Shown: piece after piece, positions 1-12,900 of the stretch
Layout: each line of letters starts with the position of its first letter
How positions within the stretch are numbered: the first letter of the stretch is position 1
NCBI GenBank assembly: GCA_001510575.1
Contig: LNGK01000003.1
Span: 2,271,369-2,335,368 of the forward strand
Direction of reading: 5' to 3'
From: Knoxdaviesia capensis
Lineage: Eukaryota; Ascomycota; Sordariomycetes; Microascales; Gondwanamycetaceae
Length of the DNA stretch: 64,000 nt
Position numbers and translations under genes: made by a program
The notes under the pieces: model-generated
What the model was told of the DNA's origin: nothing
What the model saw: only the letters and a program-made list of their open reading frames with translations
Databases searched by the model: none

Positions 1-2590
1 TCTATACTACCTAGCCGAGAACGGGCGTATCGAGCGTAGTATCCGCGAGGTCTTATAGAAGACTAGAGTAACCGTTATTACTAAAAGTATCCCGCTAAAG
101 CTATAAGATAAGATTATAACCGCGGTAGTCTATATACTTAATTAGACGGTTATCTCTAGGAGCTTTAATACGCTAATCGGCGCCTTTTAGAAGGCTTACG
201 GGATATACGAGAAGGTTAATATATTATACCTTCGAATACTAGGTTCTAAGTATATCGTATATATAAACCCCCTCTAGCGATAAAAGATATTAAGCGCTAA
301 ATTTAATAGCTAAAATACTAAGCTAGTACCTACGGGCGTAGAAGGTATCTTAGTTAGATACTAAGGCCGCTATCTTTATAAAGTATAGATTCTAGAATTC
401 GGATAGGTATATATTACTAAGGATATCTAGTTTTAGGAACGTATCTATAAGCTTTTATATAGAAAGTACGTTTGATCTTACCCTCTAGGAGCGCTACGCT
501 AGTTAAAAGCTAGCGTTACTACTAGTAGTAGTATCCCTAAGAAGGGGATATCTAGCGTATCGGAGCTATCTAGCGTACCGGAGCTATCTAGGGTATTAGA
601 GCTAATAGCCGTATTAGAGCCGTCCGATACGTAGAACTTATTAGACGATAAGGAAGTTACGACCGCGAATCCTCCTACTACTAATAAGAGCCGCTCGAGA
701 CTAGATAAACTCGAAGACCTTAACGAATTAGCTAGTAACTAACTACTAGGAAGTACTTTTATAATAGTATCCGATTTAATCTACTTACGTAATACTAACG
801 AAGTATTAAAGCGTAACCCTTAGCGAGATTAGAAAGCTATAGGAACCTAAACGGAAGCTATTAAGACTAAATTTCGGAAGGTTATTAAGATAAAGACTTT
901 TAAGGTAATATAGGGAAAGCCTCTAAAGAAACCGATTACTACGAAGCTCGCCTTTCGATAGAAGACTAACGCGGAGGGTAACGAAACTAAGAAGAAAGTA
1001 AGATAGTACGCTTAAGGCTTTTAATAACGAGAAGGCGTTAACTTCTACGAAATATTTATATCGACCGCGACCCCGGATACGTAGAGGATCCTATTAGCCC
1101 TCGTAATTAAGATAAGAGCTACCCTACGGTAGATAGACGTAGTCTCTACCTATTTATAAGGAGAGCTTAAGGAAACGATCTATATTATCCCTAAGCTTAT
1201 AATACGTAAGTACCTAGACGAATATCCTAAAGAGGCCCTAAAGGTTAGATAGAAGTTAGGAAGCGCTTAATAGTATTTTATTTTACTAAAACTACTATAT
1301 AGATTAAAGTAGTTAGGAAGATAGTAATAGATTCGCCTCCGAGAGGTACTCGTAATAATCGGATTTAAGCCTTTATAAGCTAACGACGTAACCTACTATA
1401 ACCCCTAGACCTAAGTAGTTATCTCTTCTTACGTCGACGACCTATTAATCCTTTCCCCTAATAAATCTATAGCCGATTAATTTAAGAAAGACCTAGTAAG
1501 TATCCTAATCTCTAAGTATTAAGGAGAGCCTAAATAGCTCCTAGGAATAGCTATTAAGATCGAGAACGATAGTATATTAATTAGCTAGGATACCTATATT
1601 AAGGATATACTAGAGGAGTTCTAGCTTTTAAATTACTAAACCGTAACTACGCTAATAAAGCTAATTACCTTTTTACCCCCTAAGTATAAAGATATATAAC
1701 CTACCGATTAAGGCTTATACTATCGAATAATAGGAAAGCTCTTATACCTTATAGGAAAGACCCGACCTAACGTAGCCTACGCTATATATTAGTACGCGCG
1801 CTTCTCTTACGACCTACGAATTATATATACTAAAGGCTTAAAGCGTATACTACGGTACCTTACTAGATACGTTTAAAAGGGGATTACCTACTAACGGAGT
1901 CCTACGGCGTAAGATTAGATACTAAACGCCTAGGCCGATACCTCGTATAGTAATACCGAAGACGCCGAATTTAAATTAACTACCGGCTACGTTATTATAC
2001 TTAATAATAACCCTATTAGCTAGTATAATAAACGGTAGAGGCGGACTACCGATTCTTCTACTAAAACCGAGATCTACGCGCTACGAGAGACTATATACTA
2101 CCTAATATAGCTTTAATATTTACTAACCGAGCTTAACTTTTATATTAGGAATATCGTCCTCTAGGAGGATAATACCGCTACTATTACTACCGTTACGAAA
2201 CCTACTTACCGTCCGAACCTAAAATACGTTAGCACGCCTCTTTACTCTACTATCGATCGAGTATAGGAACTTAATATTAGAGTATAATACGTGCCTACGG
2301 TAGAATAATTAGCGGATATACTAACTAAGCTATTAGGAAGAGTATTATTTAAGAGGTACGCGGGACTACTAGTATATAACGTTCTAGCTAAGAAGGGGTA
2401 TTAAATATTAGATTAATTTATATTATATTATCCTTTATATAGCTAGAAGTTTATAATAAAGAATAAGGCTACGATAAATAGCCTAGGGAATAATAATAGA
2501 TATAATATAGAATTACGAAGAGCCTAGTATAAGAAGGGAAGCCTTAGAAGGTATTAGGGATCTAGATAGGAAGAAGCCTAGATCCCATAG
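1..2590 (+). mobile_element. RIP-destroyed Ty1/copia retrotransposon relic (pol 3' part)
   Basis: Read through its stops, the plus strand gives copia polyprotein domains in copia order. Integrase-like sequence lies near 2-420. Reverse transcriptase lies at about 850-1700, with the hallmark YVDDLLI at about 1429-1449 followed by a GEPK-stop-LLGIAI block. RNase H lies at about 1920-2110 (ADTSYSNTEDAEF, then DSSTKTEIYAL), and the copia C-terminal LADILTK motif at about 2310-2335. Stops sit where Trp (TGG to TAG) or Gln (CAA to TAA) is expected. By eye only about three CA or TG dinucleotides occur (near 473, 2232 and 2291), while CG is kept, as expected for C-to-T change at CpA on both strands. 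The element runs off the left edge. I could not define an LTR; the 3' limit is where CA/TG reappear. It cannot encode protein. Confidence 0.9.
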
Positions 2591-3292
2591 GGGATAAGAA
2601 GGAAGCTTTCCCCCCATCCATTCTAGCATAGTATTTCATAGCTATCAACTACTCATCTTGTTTTTTACCCTATACCTTTTGTGAATGGTATTAACTGCAA
2701 AGTTACGCTTCCAATTCTGACCGCCTTTCCTGTATTTCCAACAAGGTGTGTAAGTCGCCAGCCCTAACCCTAGCGGCAGCATGAAACCCTATCTATAACC
2801 CTAATACCAGCAAACTGAATAGGACGGCCTGTATTTTGATCACGCGTCGCTCAAAGGACAAACAGCACGAATTTCGTTTTCTTCAACAGGAAGGAGCAGC
2901 TTGCCCTAAAGACACCAAACACCGACGGCAATCACGGGACTGTTCAGATATTCAGCAAACGCGGTTATGCTTGTAACGGTGATTTCTGTTTAACGTGGAA
3001 AGAGCTGCTCCGGCAATTGAGCTCTCTGATTGGCTGCGCTTAGAATACACAGCAAAGTTTCTGGGTTTCCACCAAAAGCTTCAACCACATTTTCAACGAC
3101 ACCTGTTCCAACCTTTTCCAACCTTTTCCCCATAACATTCATCAACCGAGTGCTTTATTCCCACCTTTCCTTGTTCCCATAATTTCACAGGCTCTTTGGG
3201 CTCCTCTGTCTCTTACTTCTTCCTTCAAATCAACGCTTCTTCTCTCTATAACTCCCCTTGTTTATGCAGATGTGCCCTGAATAGCAAGCACA
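2591..3292. other. Intergenic: relic edge to CFT1 leader
   Basis: Base composition returns abruptly to normal here. CCCTAA-type telomere-like motifs lie at about 2762-2773, 2784-2792 and 2796-2803. The last 200 bases are pyrimidine-rich, as is common in fungal leaders. No gene is seen. Confidence 0.6.
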
Positions 3293-6200
3293 ATGCAGTG
3301 CTACAAGGAGCTCACGCCTCCATCGGCGGTCTCCTACTCTCTCTCAATCCACCTTTTCTCTGCCAACAGCAGTAACCTGGTGGTATCCAAGGGTTCACTG
3401 CTTCAAATCTACTCAATAAAGACTGTTTCTTCTGAGCACGATGTCCCTTCACTCTCGACCTCTTCTAATACCTACGACGCGAGCCGCAACGATGACGACC
3501 GCCTCGAATCATCCTTCCTCGGCGCCGATGCCGCCGTTGTCCGGACCGACCGAGAATCTCTTACAAAGCTGGTGCTGGAAGCCGAGTACCCCGTGTCGGG
3601 AACAATCTGCGGCCTCGCTCGCGTCAAGCCGCACCCTCTGTCATCATCGGTTAGCAACGGTGCTGAAAGCCTGCTGGTCGGTCTGCGCGACGCAAAGATG
3701 ACTCTTCTCCGCTGGAACCCGCAGAACCGCCAGCTGGAGAACCAGTCCGTGCATTTTTACGAACAGGAGGACCTCGAAGGAGCCCCGTGGGAGGCTCCGT
3801 TGGGCGCGTACCCCAGCTACATCTCGGCAGACCCACAGAGCCGCTGTGCAGCCCTTAAGTTCGGCACAAAGACCGTGGCTATTCTGCCGTTTTCGCAGCC
3901 CGACGAGGATATTGAAATGGATGACTGGGACGAGGAGCTGGATGGTCCGCGACCGGAAAAGCCTGCGACGGCCACCACGAACGGCAACGGTACAACCGAC
4001 GGGGCTACCGAGAAGCCATACACACCCTCGTTCGTCCTCCGACTTCCCCAAATCGATCCCAGCCTCATACATCCCGTGCACCTTGCCTTCCTGTACCAAT
4101 ACCGCGAGCCGACCTTCGGAATCATCTCGGCCACCCGCCAGAGCTCGTTGAATCTGGGCCGCAACGACATTGCCTCGTACAAGGTGTTTACGCTGGATCT
4201 GCTGCAGAAGGCATCCACTACTATTCTGTCCGTTGAGGGTCTCCCGTCAGATCTGTCTCGAGTGATCCCAATGCCGGCGCCGATCGGAGGTGCGCTCCTT
4301 GTGGGAGACAACGAGCTGATCCACATTGACCAATCCGGCCGCTCAAACGGAGTTGCGGTCAACTCATTCACGAAAGAGTGCACGAACTTTGGCCTTGCTG
4401 ACCAGGCCAGTCTCGAGCTCCGCCTGGAAAACTGCACCCTGGAGGTGCTAGCGGCCGAAACCGGAGAGGTCCTCATAGTGCTTAACGACGGTCGGCTGGC
4501 GCTCCTCGTGTTCAAGCTCGACGGACGAACTGTGTCAGGCATCAGCGTTAAGATGGTGGCGCCTGAAGCAGGCGGAAACATCGTCCCAACCATGGCGTCG
4601 TGCATGACTCGACTCACCAAAAACAGCATCTTCGTCGGCAGCGAGTACGGCGACTCCCTTGTGGTGAGCTGGTCTCGCAAGCCGAACCAATCGACTAAGC
4701 GGAAATCAAAGGCGGCGGTCGAAGATGCCATGGATTACGATAACATGGATGATGACCTCTACATGGACGACGAGGTCGAAGACGATGATATTTACGGGGA
4801 ATTTGCCAAAAGTTCTGCTGCAGTTGCCACGGGTTCGGCAGCCGCAGGAGCCAACCTGGGACGCGACTACATTTTCAAGATCCACGACACCTTGCTCAGT
4901 CTAGCACCCATTCTCGATGTGGTGGCCGGCAAGCAATCAGCGCTGGCCGGGTCAGAAGAGGAACGAAACTCGGTGGGCGTGACCAGCGCGCTGCAGCTTG
5001 CATGTGCAGTTGGTCGGGGCCGCGCGGGCGCGGTCGCGCTCATCAACCGCCACATCCAGCCGTCCGTGATCGGACGCTTCGAGTTCCCCGAGGCGCAGGG
5101 CCTGTGGGCCGTTGCCGTGCAGAAGCCGGTGCCGAAGACAATGGCAGCGCAGGCGGGTAAGACGGCGGCGGCCGCCGGCACTGGTGGAGAGGACGGCTTC
5201 CAGGCGTCGGCGCAGTACGACCAACTGCTTATTGTTGCCAAGGTTGATCTGGACGGCTACGAAACGTCGGATGTGTACGCGGTCACGGGGTCGGGCTTCG
5301 AGGCGCTGACGGGCACGGAGTTTGAGCCGGCGGCGGGGTTCACCGTCGAGGCGGGCGTTATGGCCAACCATATGCGGGTGGTGCAGGTGTTGAAGTCGGA
5401 AGTGCGGTGCTACGATGGAGGTAAGTTTGTGGTCCGGTGTTTTTTATGAGCTGATATTTCTGGCAAATGGTGCATCATGCTAACATGCACATATGTAACT
5501 CCAGCTCTTGGGCTCTCGCAGATTGTGCCCATGCTCGACGATGAGACGGGCGCCGAGCCGCGTGTGGTGCACGCGAGCATTGTGGACCCGTTTATGATGC
5601 TGATCCGCGACGACGCCAGCGTGTTCTTTGCGCAGATGGACAGCAGTGCCGAGCTTGAGGAGATGGATCGCGACGACGCTAAGCTGGCGTCGACGCGCTG
5701 GCTGACGGGATGTCTGTATGCCGACCAGTTTGGCGCGTTTGTGAAGCCGGCGAGCACGAAGCCGACCATTTTGGCCTTCCTGTTGAGCACCTCCGGTGTC
5801 CTGTCAGTGTATGCGCTTCCGGATCTCTCCAAGCCGATCTTCACTGTGGAAGGGATCACGTATATCCCTCCGATGCTTGTCCCCGAGTTTACGTCGAGAC
5901 GAGGAACTCCTAAGCAGAGCCTGAAGGAGATGCTGGTGGCAGATCTTGGAGATGATGTCTGCCAGTCTCCTTTCCTCATCGTAAGTCTGACACTTTTTGT
6001 GACGACTATTTTTGCTACTGTTGAAACTAACCTTCTATTAGCTCCGTGACACATCTGATGACCTGACAATCTACGAGCCGTTCAAAATCCCCGGGGCGGA
6101 CGTCGACGATCTTCACAAGAGCCTTCGGTTCGTGAAGACTGCAAACGCAGCCATTGCCCAGAGCGAACCTCCCATTTCGGACGACACCGACGAACCCCCC

Positions 6201-7321
6201 CGGTATGTCCCTCTTCGGGCCTTTAAGAACATCAACGGATACAGCACTGTGTTCATGGGCGGAGTGTCCCCGGCCTTTATCCTGAAGGACAGCAAGAGCG
6301 TTCCCCGTGTGATCGGGATCCAAGGTGCTGGCGTTCGCGGGCTTTCCTCGTTTCACACCGAAGGGTGCGATCGGGGATTTATCTACGCTGACCGCCAAGG
6401 TATTGCACGGGTAGCGCAGCTACCGAAATCGGCGGACTTTTCGCTGGGAGTCTGTGTGCAGAAGCACTCCATGGGCATGGCCATCAAGCACATGGTGTAC
6501 CACGCGGCGACGCAGACGTACGTGGTGGCGTGCAGCACAGCCGAGGCGTTCGAGCTGCCGCGCGACGACGACCACCACCGCGACTGGGCGCGCGAGAACA
6601 TCCGGCTGAAGCCGCAGACTGAGCGGTCGCAGCTGCGGCTGATCAATGCGGCGGCGACGGGCACGCTGGCGGGCGGGTGGGAGACGGCGGCGGTCGACAT
6701 GGTGGAGCTGGAGCAGTTCGAAACGGTGTGTGCGATGAGCGAGCTGACGCTCGAGGTGTCGGAGGTGACCAAGGAGCGGCGGGCGCTGGTGGCGGTCGGC
6801 ACGGCGGTCAGCAAGGGCGAGGACCTGCCGGTGCGCGGGCGGGTGTACGTGTACGACGTGGCCACGGTGGTGCCGCAGCCCGGGCGGCCGGAGACGTCGC
6901 GACGGCTCAAGCTGATTGCGAAGGAGGAGATCCCGCGCGGGGCGGTCACGGCGCTCAGCCCGATTGGCACGCAAGGCCTGATGCTGGTCGCGCAGGGCCA
7001 GAAGTGCATGGTGCGCGGACTCAAAGAGGACGGATCTCTCTTGCCTGTTGCGTTTATGGATATGAGCTGTTACGTGACGACGGCGAAGGAGCTGCGGGGC
7101 ACGGGTCTGTGTGTGATGGCGGACGCGTTCAAAGGAGCGTGGTTTACGGGGGCTACGGAGGAGCCGTACCGCATGCAGATCTTCGGCAAGAGTGCCGGCA
7201 GACTGGAGGTGGCGACGGCGGATTTCCTGCCGGATGGTGAGGAGTTGAGCATTGTGGTGTGTGGGTTTGATGGCGAGCTGCACATTCTGCAGTACGATCC
7301 TGAGCGTGAGTTCTCCTTCTC

Positions 7322-7357
<36 letters not shown>

Positions 7358-7931
7358 GTGTGCTTATTTCTGACTGCTTCTGCTCTATCTAGACCCCAAA
7401 TCCCTACAGGGCCATCTGCTGCTGCACCGAACCACGTTCACCACCGGCTCGAACAACGTCACGGCATCGCTGCTTCTCCCGCGCACGGTGCCGTGCGGCA
7501 CAACCGCGCTGACGGCACCTCCCCCGGCCCCCGCCACGAACGGCCACAGTGCCCCGGCACCCCCGGCCCACATTCTGCTTCTTGCATCGCCGTCGGGAAT
7601 GCTCGCAGCCCTCGAAGCGGTCAGCGAGTCGACCTACCGCCGGCTCCTCTCTCTCACCACACAGCTGGTGCCGTCGCTGCCGCACTGCTGCGCGGCCAAC
7701 CCGAAGGCGTTCCGCACGGCGACGGCGGCGGCGGCGGGCGGCGGCGGCACGGTGGGGGTGGATTCGATGAGCGCGCGCGCGGTAATTGACGGGTCGCTGC
7801 TGGCGCGGTGGAACGAGCTGGGCAGCGGGCGGCGGGCGGAGCTGGCGAGCAAGGTTGGGTATGAGGGGACGGAGCAGGTGCGCGAGGAGCTGGAGGGCGT
7901 GCTGGGGTGGGCGGGCATGGAGTATTTCTAG
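3293..7931 (+). CDS. CFT1: Cleavage factor two protein 1 (CPSF160 homologue)
   Basis: Large scaffold subunit of the cleavage and polyadenylation factor, acting in the nucleus in pre-mRNA 3' end formation. Exons by my model: 3293-5420, 5505-5980, 6042-7305 and 7393-7931, giving 1468 aa, close to the size of other fungal Cft1 proteins. Family matches are the N-terminus MQCYKELTPPSAV, the conserved joint DPEHPKSLQGHLLLHRTTF formed only by splicing exon 3 to exon 4, and a C-terminal CPSF_A-type region with LGWAGMEYF-like ending. The middle has an acidic Asp/Glu/Met insert (about residues 480-505) between propeller segments. The start is the first ATG after a pyrimidine-rich leader. All introns are short (61-87 nt); the last holds a (TG)n run. 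An Ala/Gly tract near residue 1405 is low complexity. Identity is firm; exact junctions are inferred. Confidence 0.93.
7325..7352. repeat. (TG)n microsatellite inside CFT1 intron 3
   Basis: About 14 TG units, followed by CGTGTGTG, fill the centre of the 87-nt intron 7306-7392. Length changes would alter the distance between splice signals but not the protein. Confidence 0.9.
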
Positions 7932-8901
7932 TCTCCTTTTTGCTGCTGTCTTTCCTCATAATTCTTTTTTCTTTTTTTCAGCTGGGAACCGGGTTGTCTT
8001 GCGTGGTGTTTGCCACAAGGAGGGGGCGGGCTTTGGGTTCTGGGTTCGGGGAGCGTAGGTATGTCTGGACCGGGGCAGCTTTTGCAGATGTGCTTCTGCT
8101 CATTTCTAAGACGACACAAAACAGATAGATGAATCATTTGAAAAACAAGGGTTTAAACTAAAATACGCGCGACTTGCTCATCTCCGACCGCAGTTTCTCT
8201 CTTCTTGTCTGCTTGCGCAACCCTGGCCGGGCCGGGGTGCCACAGAGCGGAAAGGCACAGCGGAACATTTGTAAAATAAATAAAATAAAAATAAAGTATC
8301 AAAGTCTGATCAGACACCGACGCCACAACTGACTTGTGGGTTAGGGGTCCGTAATGGGAAGCAGACTAGCTGAGACACATGCGACAAACTCCGCAAATAG
8401 CAGTGTGCAGCAGGGAGTTTTGTGTGGCATGTTGCAGAAAGCCGGAGCGATGTCGGCGGGTGGGGCGGGGGAGTGGGGCGCTGGTCGGGAACTAAGGCCG
8501 GAGACTAGGCCGGGCCGGGCGGGAACACCGCACGGAGGGCAAGCAGACCAGGACACAGGGAGAAGAGAAAAGGACACACGAGCATAGCCAAGCGAATGAG
8601 GACATGGGCAAGGGGGGGTTTTTTTCGGGTTTTGGGTTTTTTTTAATATTTTAGTTGTTCGTGTCTGTTGTATGGTGTGCTCACCTCTCGCTATTCGCTA
8701 TGTACTCCGTACTGTACAGACGTGTGTTTTCACGTCCAACTTCGTGTGGGAAAAGGGGGGGGGGAGGATATGCGGGAAGACGCACGACAGCCAGGCAGAA
8801 ACGCCAACACGTCAAACAGGGGTGCATGTGTGGGTGTGGGTGTGTGTTGTTGGTGGTGGTCTAGGCTCCGCTCCTCCTTTTTCTCTCTTCGTTCTTCTTC
8901 C

Positions 8902-8926
8902 CACACACACACACACACACACACAC
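8902..8926. repeat. (CA)n microsatellite
   Basis: Uninterrupted CA dinucleotides in the CFT1 downstream intergenic region. Confidence 0.9.
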
Positions 8927-9081
8927 CTTCAGGGCCGGGCACTTTGCACCGATATCGTATATCACCTGCATGAAAGAATAAAAAATAGAACATAAAAGGG
9001 TTGTACTATGTACGTGTGTGTTGTGTGTGTTCGGTTAGAGATGAGGGTGGGGGGATGAGCAGACGGGATTACCTGTGTATC

Positions 9082-9084
<3 letters not shown>

Positions 9085-9134
<50 letters not shown>
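9085..9134. repeat. (CT)n microsatellite
   Basis: About 18 CT units, then interrupted CT/TTTC sequence. A shorter CT run follows at about 9475-9493. Both belong to a long pyrimidine-rich stretch upstream of the GRDP-like gene. Confidence 0.9.
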
Positions 9135-9135
<1 letters not shown>

Positions 9136-9901
9136 CCTCTTCGTTCTTTTTTTCTCGTGGGAGCGAGAGCAGAAAAGGAACAGAGAGCAACCAGTGTGGC
9201 TGAGTGGAGTGATTCCCTCTCTGTCTTACTTTTTTTTCCTTCTTAAATTTCCTTCTTTGCAAGAGGGAGGGATTAATCTTACCCGCCGCCCGTTGCCAAC
9301 AGCGGCAATCCGGCGGTTGGGACAGACACCACAACCTGGATACGAGACCGCTTTTTTCAGGTTTTTTTTTTCTTTTTTCAGCTTGCGGTTCGTTTCGGTT
9401 GGTTCCGTCGTGCATAGTCTCAACCAAAACAGGACCACCAACATGGTCTTTGTCTCCCGCTGTCCCCCCCCCCCTCTCTCTCTCTCTCTCTCGCTCCCAC
9501 GCGCGGGCTCGCTCTCTCGGCGGCAGGCCTCCCAGCAAAGCCAAAATAAGTTCAGACGCACACACACGCATATGCACAATGTGGGATTTTTCGGTTCTTT
9601 TTTTTCTGTGCAGGTTGGGGGTTTCATTGGTTGGTCGCGGGAGCACTTTGCCGTACTTTGGGCTTTCTGTCGCTTTTTTTGTTCATAATTGGAGAAGGTC
9701 GGAAAGGGAACTGGATGCTTCGTGGAAGTCCTTCCTCCTCCTCCTGCTCCTGCTCCTCCTCCTTCCTCTTCTTCTTTTATTCTTCCTTTTCCCTCTCTTC
9801 CCTTTCTCTCTCGCTCTCTTTTCTTCCTCTCTCCTCTTCTTGTTCGCTTGGTCCTGTATTTCCTCTTATTTATTCCCCCTCAATGATATGTCTCCCGAGC
9901 T

Positions 9902-12900
9902 ATGCCGCAGTGTTTCCCTTTCGTGTCGTGGTCACGGAAGACTCGTGATCGGCCGTGGCTGGTCGCCGATCGGAATGTGGCCGATGTTCCCGATGTCGAG
10001 GAGTTGCTGGTGAGTTGGTGGTTCCGCTGGTCGTGTGTGCTCTTTAGTTTTTTCTTTTTCTTTTCTTTCTCTGTCTCTTCTCGTTTCTGCCCATTCAATC
10101 TTATGTCGTGTGATACTACGTTGCTCCTATCAATTGGTTGCCGCTGTTTGTGCTGTGCTCTGCTGGATAACACACAGCCCGCCAACAATGCACCACCCTA
10201 ACCCTATATGCAAACCCTAACGCCCTCCGAACCTCCATCGCCGTCTAGGACTACCTCGTCTTCCTCAAGTTCGTCGAAACGGCGCTGCTGCCGCTCACCG
10301 GCAACCCGGACGCCCTCAAGCCGAAGCTGCGCACTCTGATTCCGACAATTGTGTGGAGATACGGCATGTTCCTGGACGTGGTGGCCGATGCCCGCGAGCG
10401 CAATCTGGCTGCCGTCATCGTCCCGCCTGCGTGAGTCTCCCGGTAACTCCTCGATATCAGCTTGAGAAGTTGCTCGTTTGTGCTGTTCTGCTTGTATACT
10501 GCGTTCTTTTCCATTTGCCTGTGTTTTCCCTTTCTAAGAGCGGCTTCCCCTTCCTTCTGTCTCTGGCCCTCCCCTATCACAATGAACAAACACGCGCCGC
10601 CACAGGAGCATACGTCATAAGCCATAATAACAACACGGTTTTCAAGAAATAGAACCGCATCGCCGGGATGGCCTAGCGGCAAAAAGGCATCTTCTCTGAA
10701 GATTGACCCGTCCCTAAAAGACTCAGTTCGAGGGGAGTAGGGGGCGACTCATGAAGACCAGGTGTGTCTAGAACCAACCCGGACGACATCCGGTTCACCT
10801 TTTGCCATGTGCTCCTGTCATTATTATATTTTTTATTTGATTTTTTTCCCCCTTTTTTCGCCGGTAATCCTCCGTCTCTCCGGATCGGATTCCAAGCCGC
10901 TTCTGTCTGGTCCGGCGGCAGTTACCCCTATTCCACCCACCACAAACGCGCTCCCCCTAAGTCAACATAAACACACCACGCCTCAGGAGTACACTTCATA
11001 AGGCCCAACAACACTCCCCATATCAACAAAACAGAGCCAGATCGACATGTTTGGTCTAGCGGAAAAAGGCATCTTCTCCGAGGAGTGATGTTTCCTTGAG
11101 GCTCTCGGTTCGAGGGCCATGGGGGCGCATCACGAGGAAGGGTGTCCTAGGGCAAACAGAGGAGGACATCCGGGCTCATCTTTTGCCATCTGCTCCTATC
11201 ATCATGATATTTTTTATTTGATTTTTTGGCCTCTTTTTCGGCCACTATGTGCTGTCTCCCCCGGATCGCGGATTCCAAGAGGTCTCCGCCGGGCCCTCCA
11301 ACATTTACCCCTATTCCATCCACAACAGACGCGCTCCCCCCAAGTCAACATAAACAAACATACCGACCTACCCTCTCAGGAGTACACTTCATAAGGCAAA
11401 ATAACAACACTGTTTTCAAAAACAGAACCAGATTGACATGTTTGGTCTAGCGGAAAAAGGCATCTTCTCCGAGGAGTGATGTTTCCTTGAGGCTCTGGGT
11501 TCGAGGGCCATGGGGGCGCATCACGAGGAAGGGTGTCCTAGGTCGAATATAGGAGGACATCGGGGGTTCATCTTTTGCTATTTGCCTGTTCTTCATTCTT
11601 ATTTTTTCCAGTGTTTTTTTTTCTGCTTCATCGTCCTTTTTCCCTCGTGGGAATCTTTGCGGAGTCTTAGGGTTGTGGTGACTGCTTTTCTCTGACTTAC
11701 ACCCAGTTCCCATACTAACGCTGCCTTCCCTCTGTCCAGAGACGTCGCCATCGCCCTGCACGCCCACCTCCTCTCTCCCTTCGCCTTCCTCGGCGACACG
11801 CTCGAGCTCACCAAGCACCAACACGTCCCGCTCGCAAACCTCCACCTCCCCCTGCAGTCCCCGACCCTCACCGCCGGCCTCTCGGTCTCGTCCGCCGCCG
11901 ACCCCGCCTCCAAACTCGCCTGGGACCACCTCTCCGCCCGCCACACACGCGACCGCGGCGATCCGGCCGTGCCGTACACGCTGCCGATGCGCCGCCGCGG
12001 CCAGGACGTGGTGATCCGCTGTGCCGCGTGCTCCGAGCTCCGCCACGCCCCGGTGCTAGCCCAGGGCTCGGAGAAGCTCACGCGGTTTGCCGTCCGCGCG
12101 TCGCCGGCCCCGCCGCCCGACCCGCCTGGCGAACCCCTCGGCACCCCGCTCGGCGTGGTGCCGCCGTCGCCGACCCCCTCGATCACCGACCCCGTCGAGA
12201 CCGCCTGCTCGTGCCGCCGCGGCCTGCTGCAGCCGTACCTTCTCGCCGCCCGCGACATGGCCGCCGACCTGATCGTGTTCACCGCGTCGGCCCCGACCGC
12301 CGACGGCGCGCTGACGCAGGGCCGCGGCGGGCGGCGCGTGCTGCGCGGCGCCACCATCGACCCGCACACGGGGCGCGACCGCGCCGACTGGGCCATTGCC
12401 ACCATCCAGCGCCACCGCAAGGACGGCCCGGCGACCATCTGGACGTGGGAGTGGCTGGAGGCCCGCGTGGTCGGCACGGTGGCGCCGCCGGTGGTGGTGC
12501 TGCCGCATGCGGAGGCGTGTCTGCTGCAGTCGGTGTTTCGCGCGTACCGCGACGGCGCGTGGACGCGGGCGTCGGTTGATCTGGTTGCTGCGGTGCGGGC
12601 GGAAATCGGGACTTTCTCGCGCATTCTCGCCCCTCTGCTGCCCGGCTGCGACCCGGCGCGCGAGCTGCTCGGCCCGGCAAACGGCGCTCTGGCCGCCCGG
12701 CTGCGGGAAGCCCGCGCCGAGTATATCAAGTACATGCAGCTGCTGCGCGACCCGGCAGAGAGTCCTGCTGCTCCTGCGGACGCAGTGGCGGGGCGCTACA
12801 TCCCCTCGACGCTCCCCGGGCGCGAGGTCCCTGCCGCGGTCGACCTGGTGTGGCGGGCCCACCGCATGCGCCCCGCGAGCTACCATGTCTGGTGTGAGCA

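Larger units (their letters stand above)
7932..9901. other. Intergenic: CFT1 3' UTR and pyrimidine-rich leader of the next gene
   Basis: No convincing gene on either strand. The first 400 bases include an AATAAA-rich stretch near 8275-8297, a plausible CFT1 poly(A) region. From about 8870 to 9870 the plus strand is strongly pyrimidine-biased, with (CA)n, (CT)n, poly-T and C runs. Open frames here are low-complexity artefacts. Confidence 0.6.

Noticed and set aside
10660..11510. Three tRNA genes by A-box and B-box matches
   Set aside because: The stems next to the B-box do not pair and no clear anticodon arm can be drawn, so they are tRNA-like repeats, not tRNA genes.
11599..12735. 378-codon minus-strand open frame
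   Set aside because: Runs across the intron-exon border of the GRDP-like gene on the opposite strand, Ser/Arg-rich, no domain.
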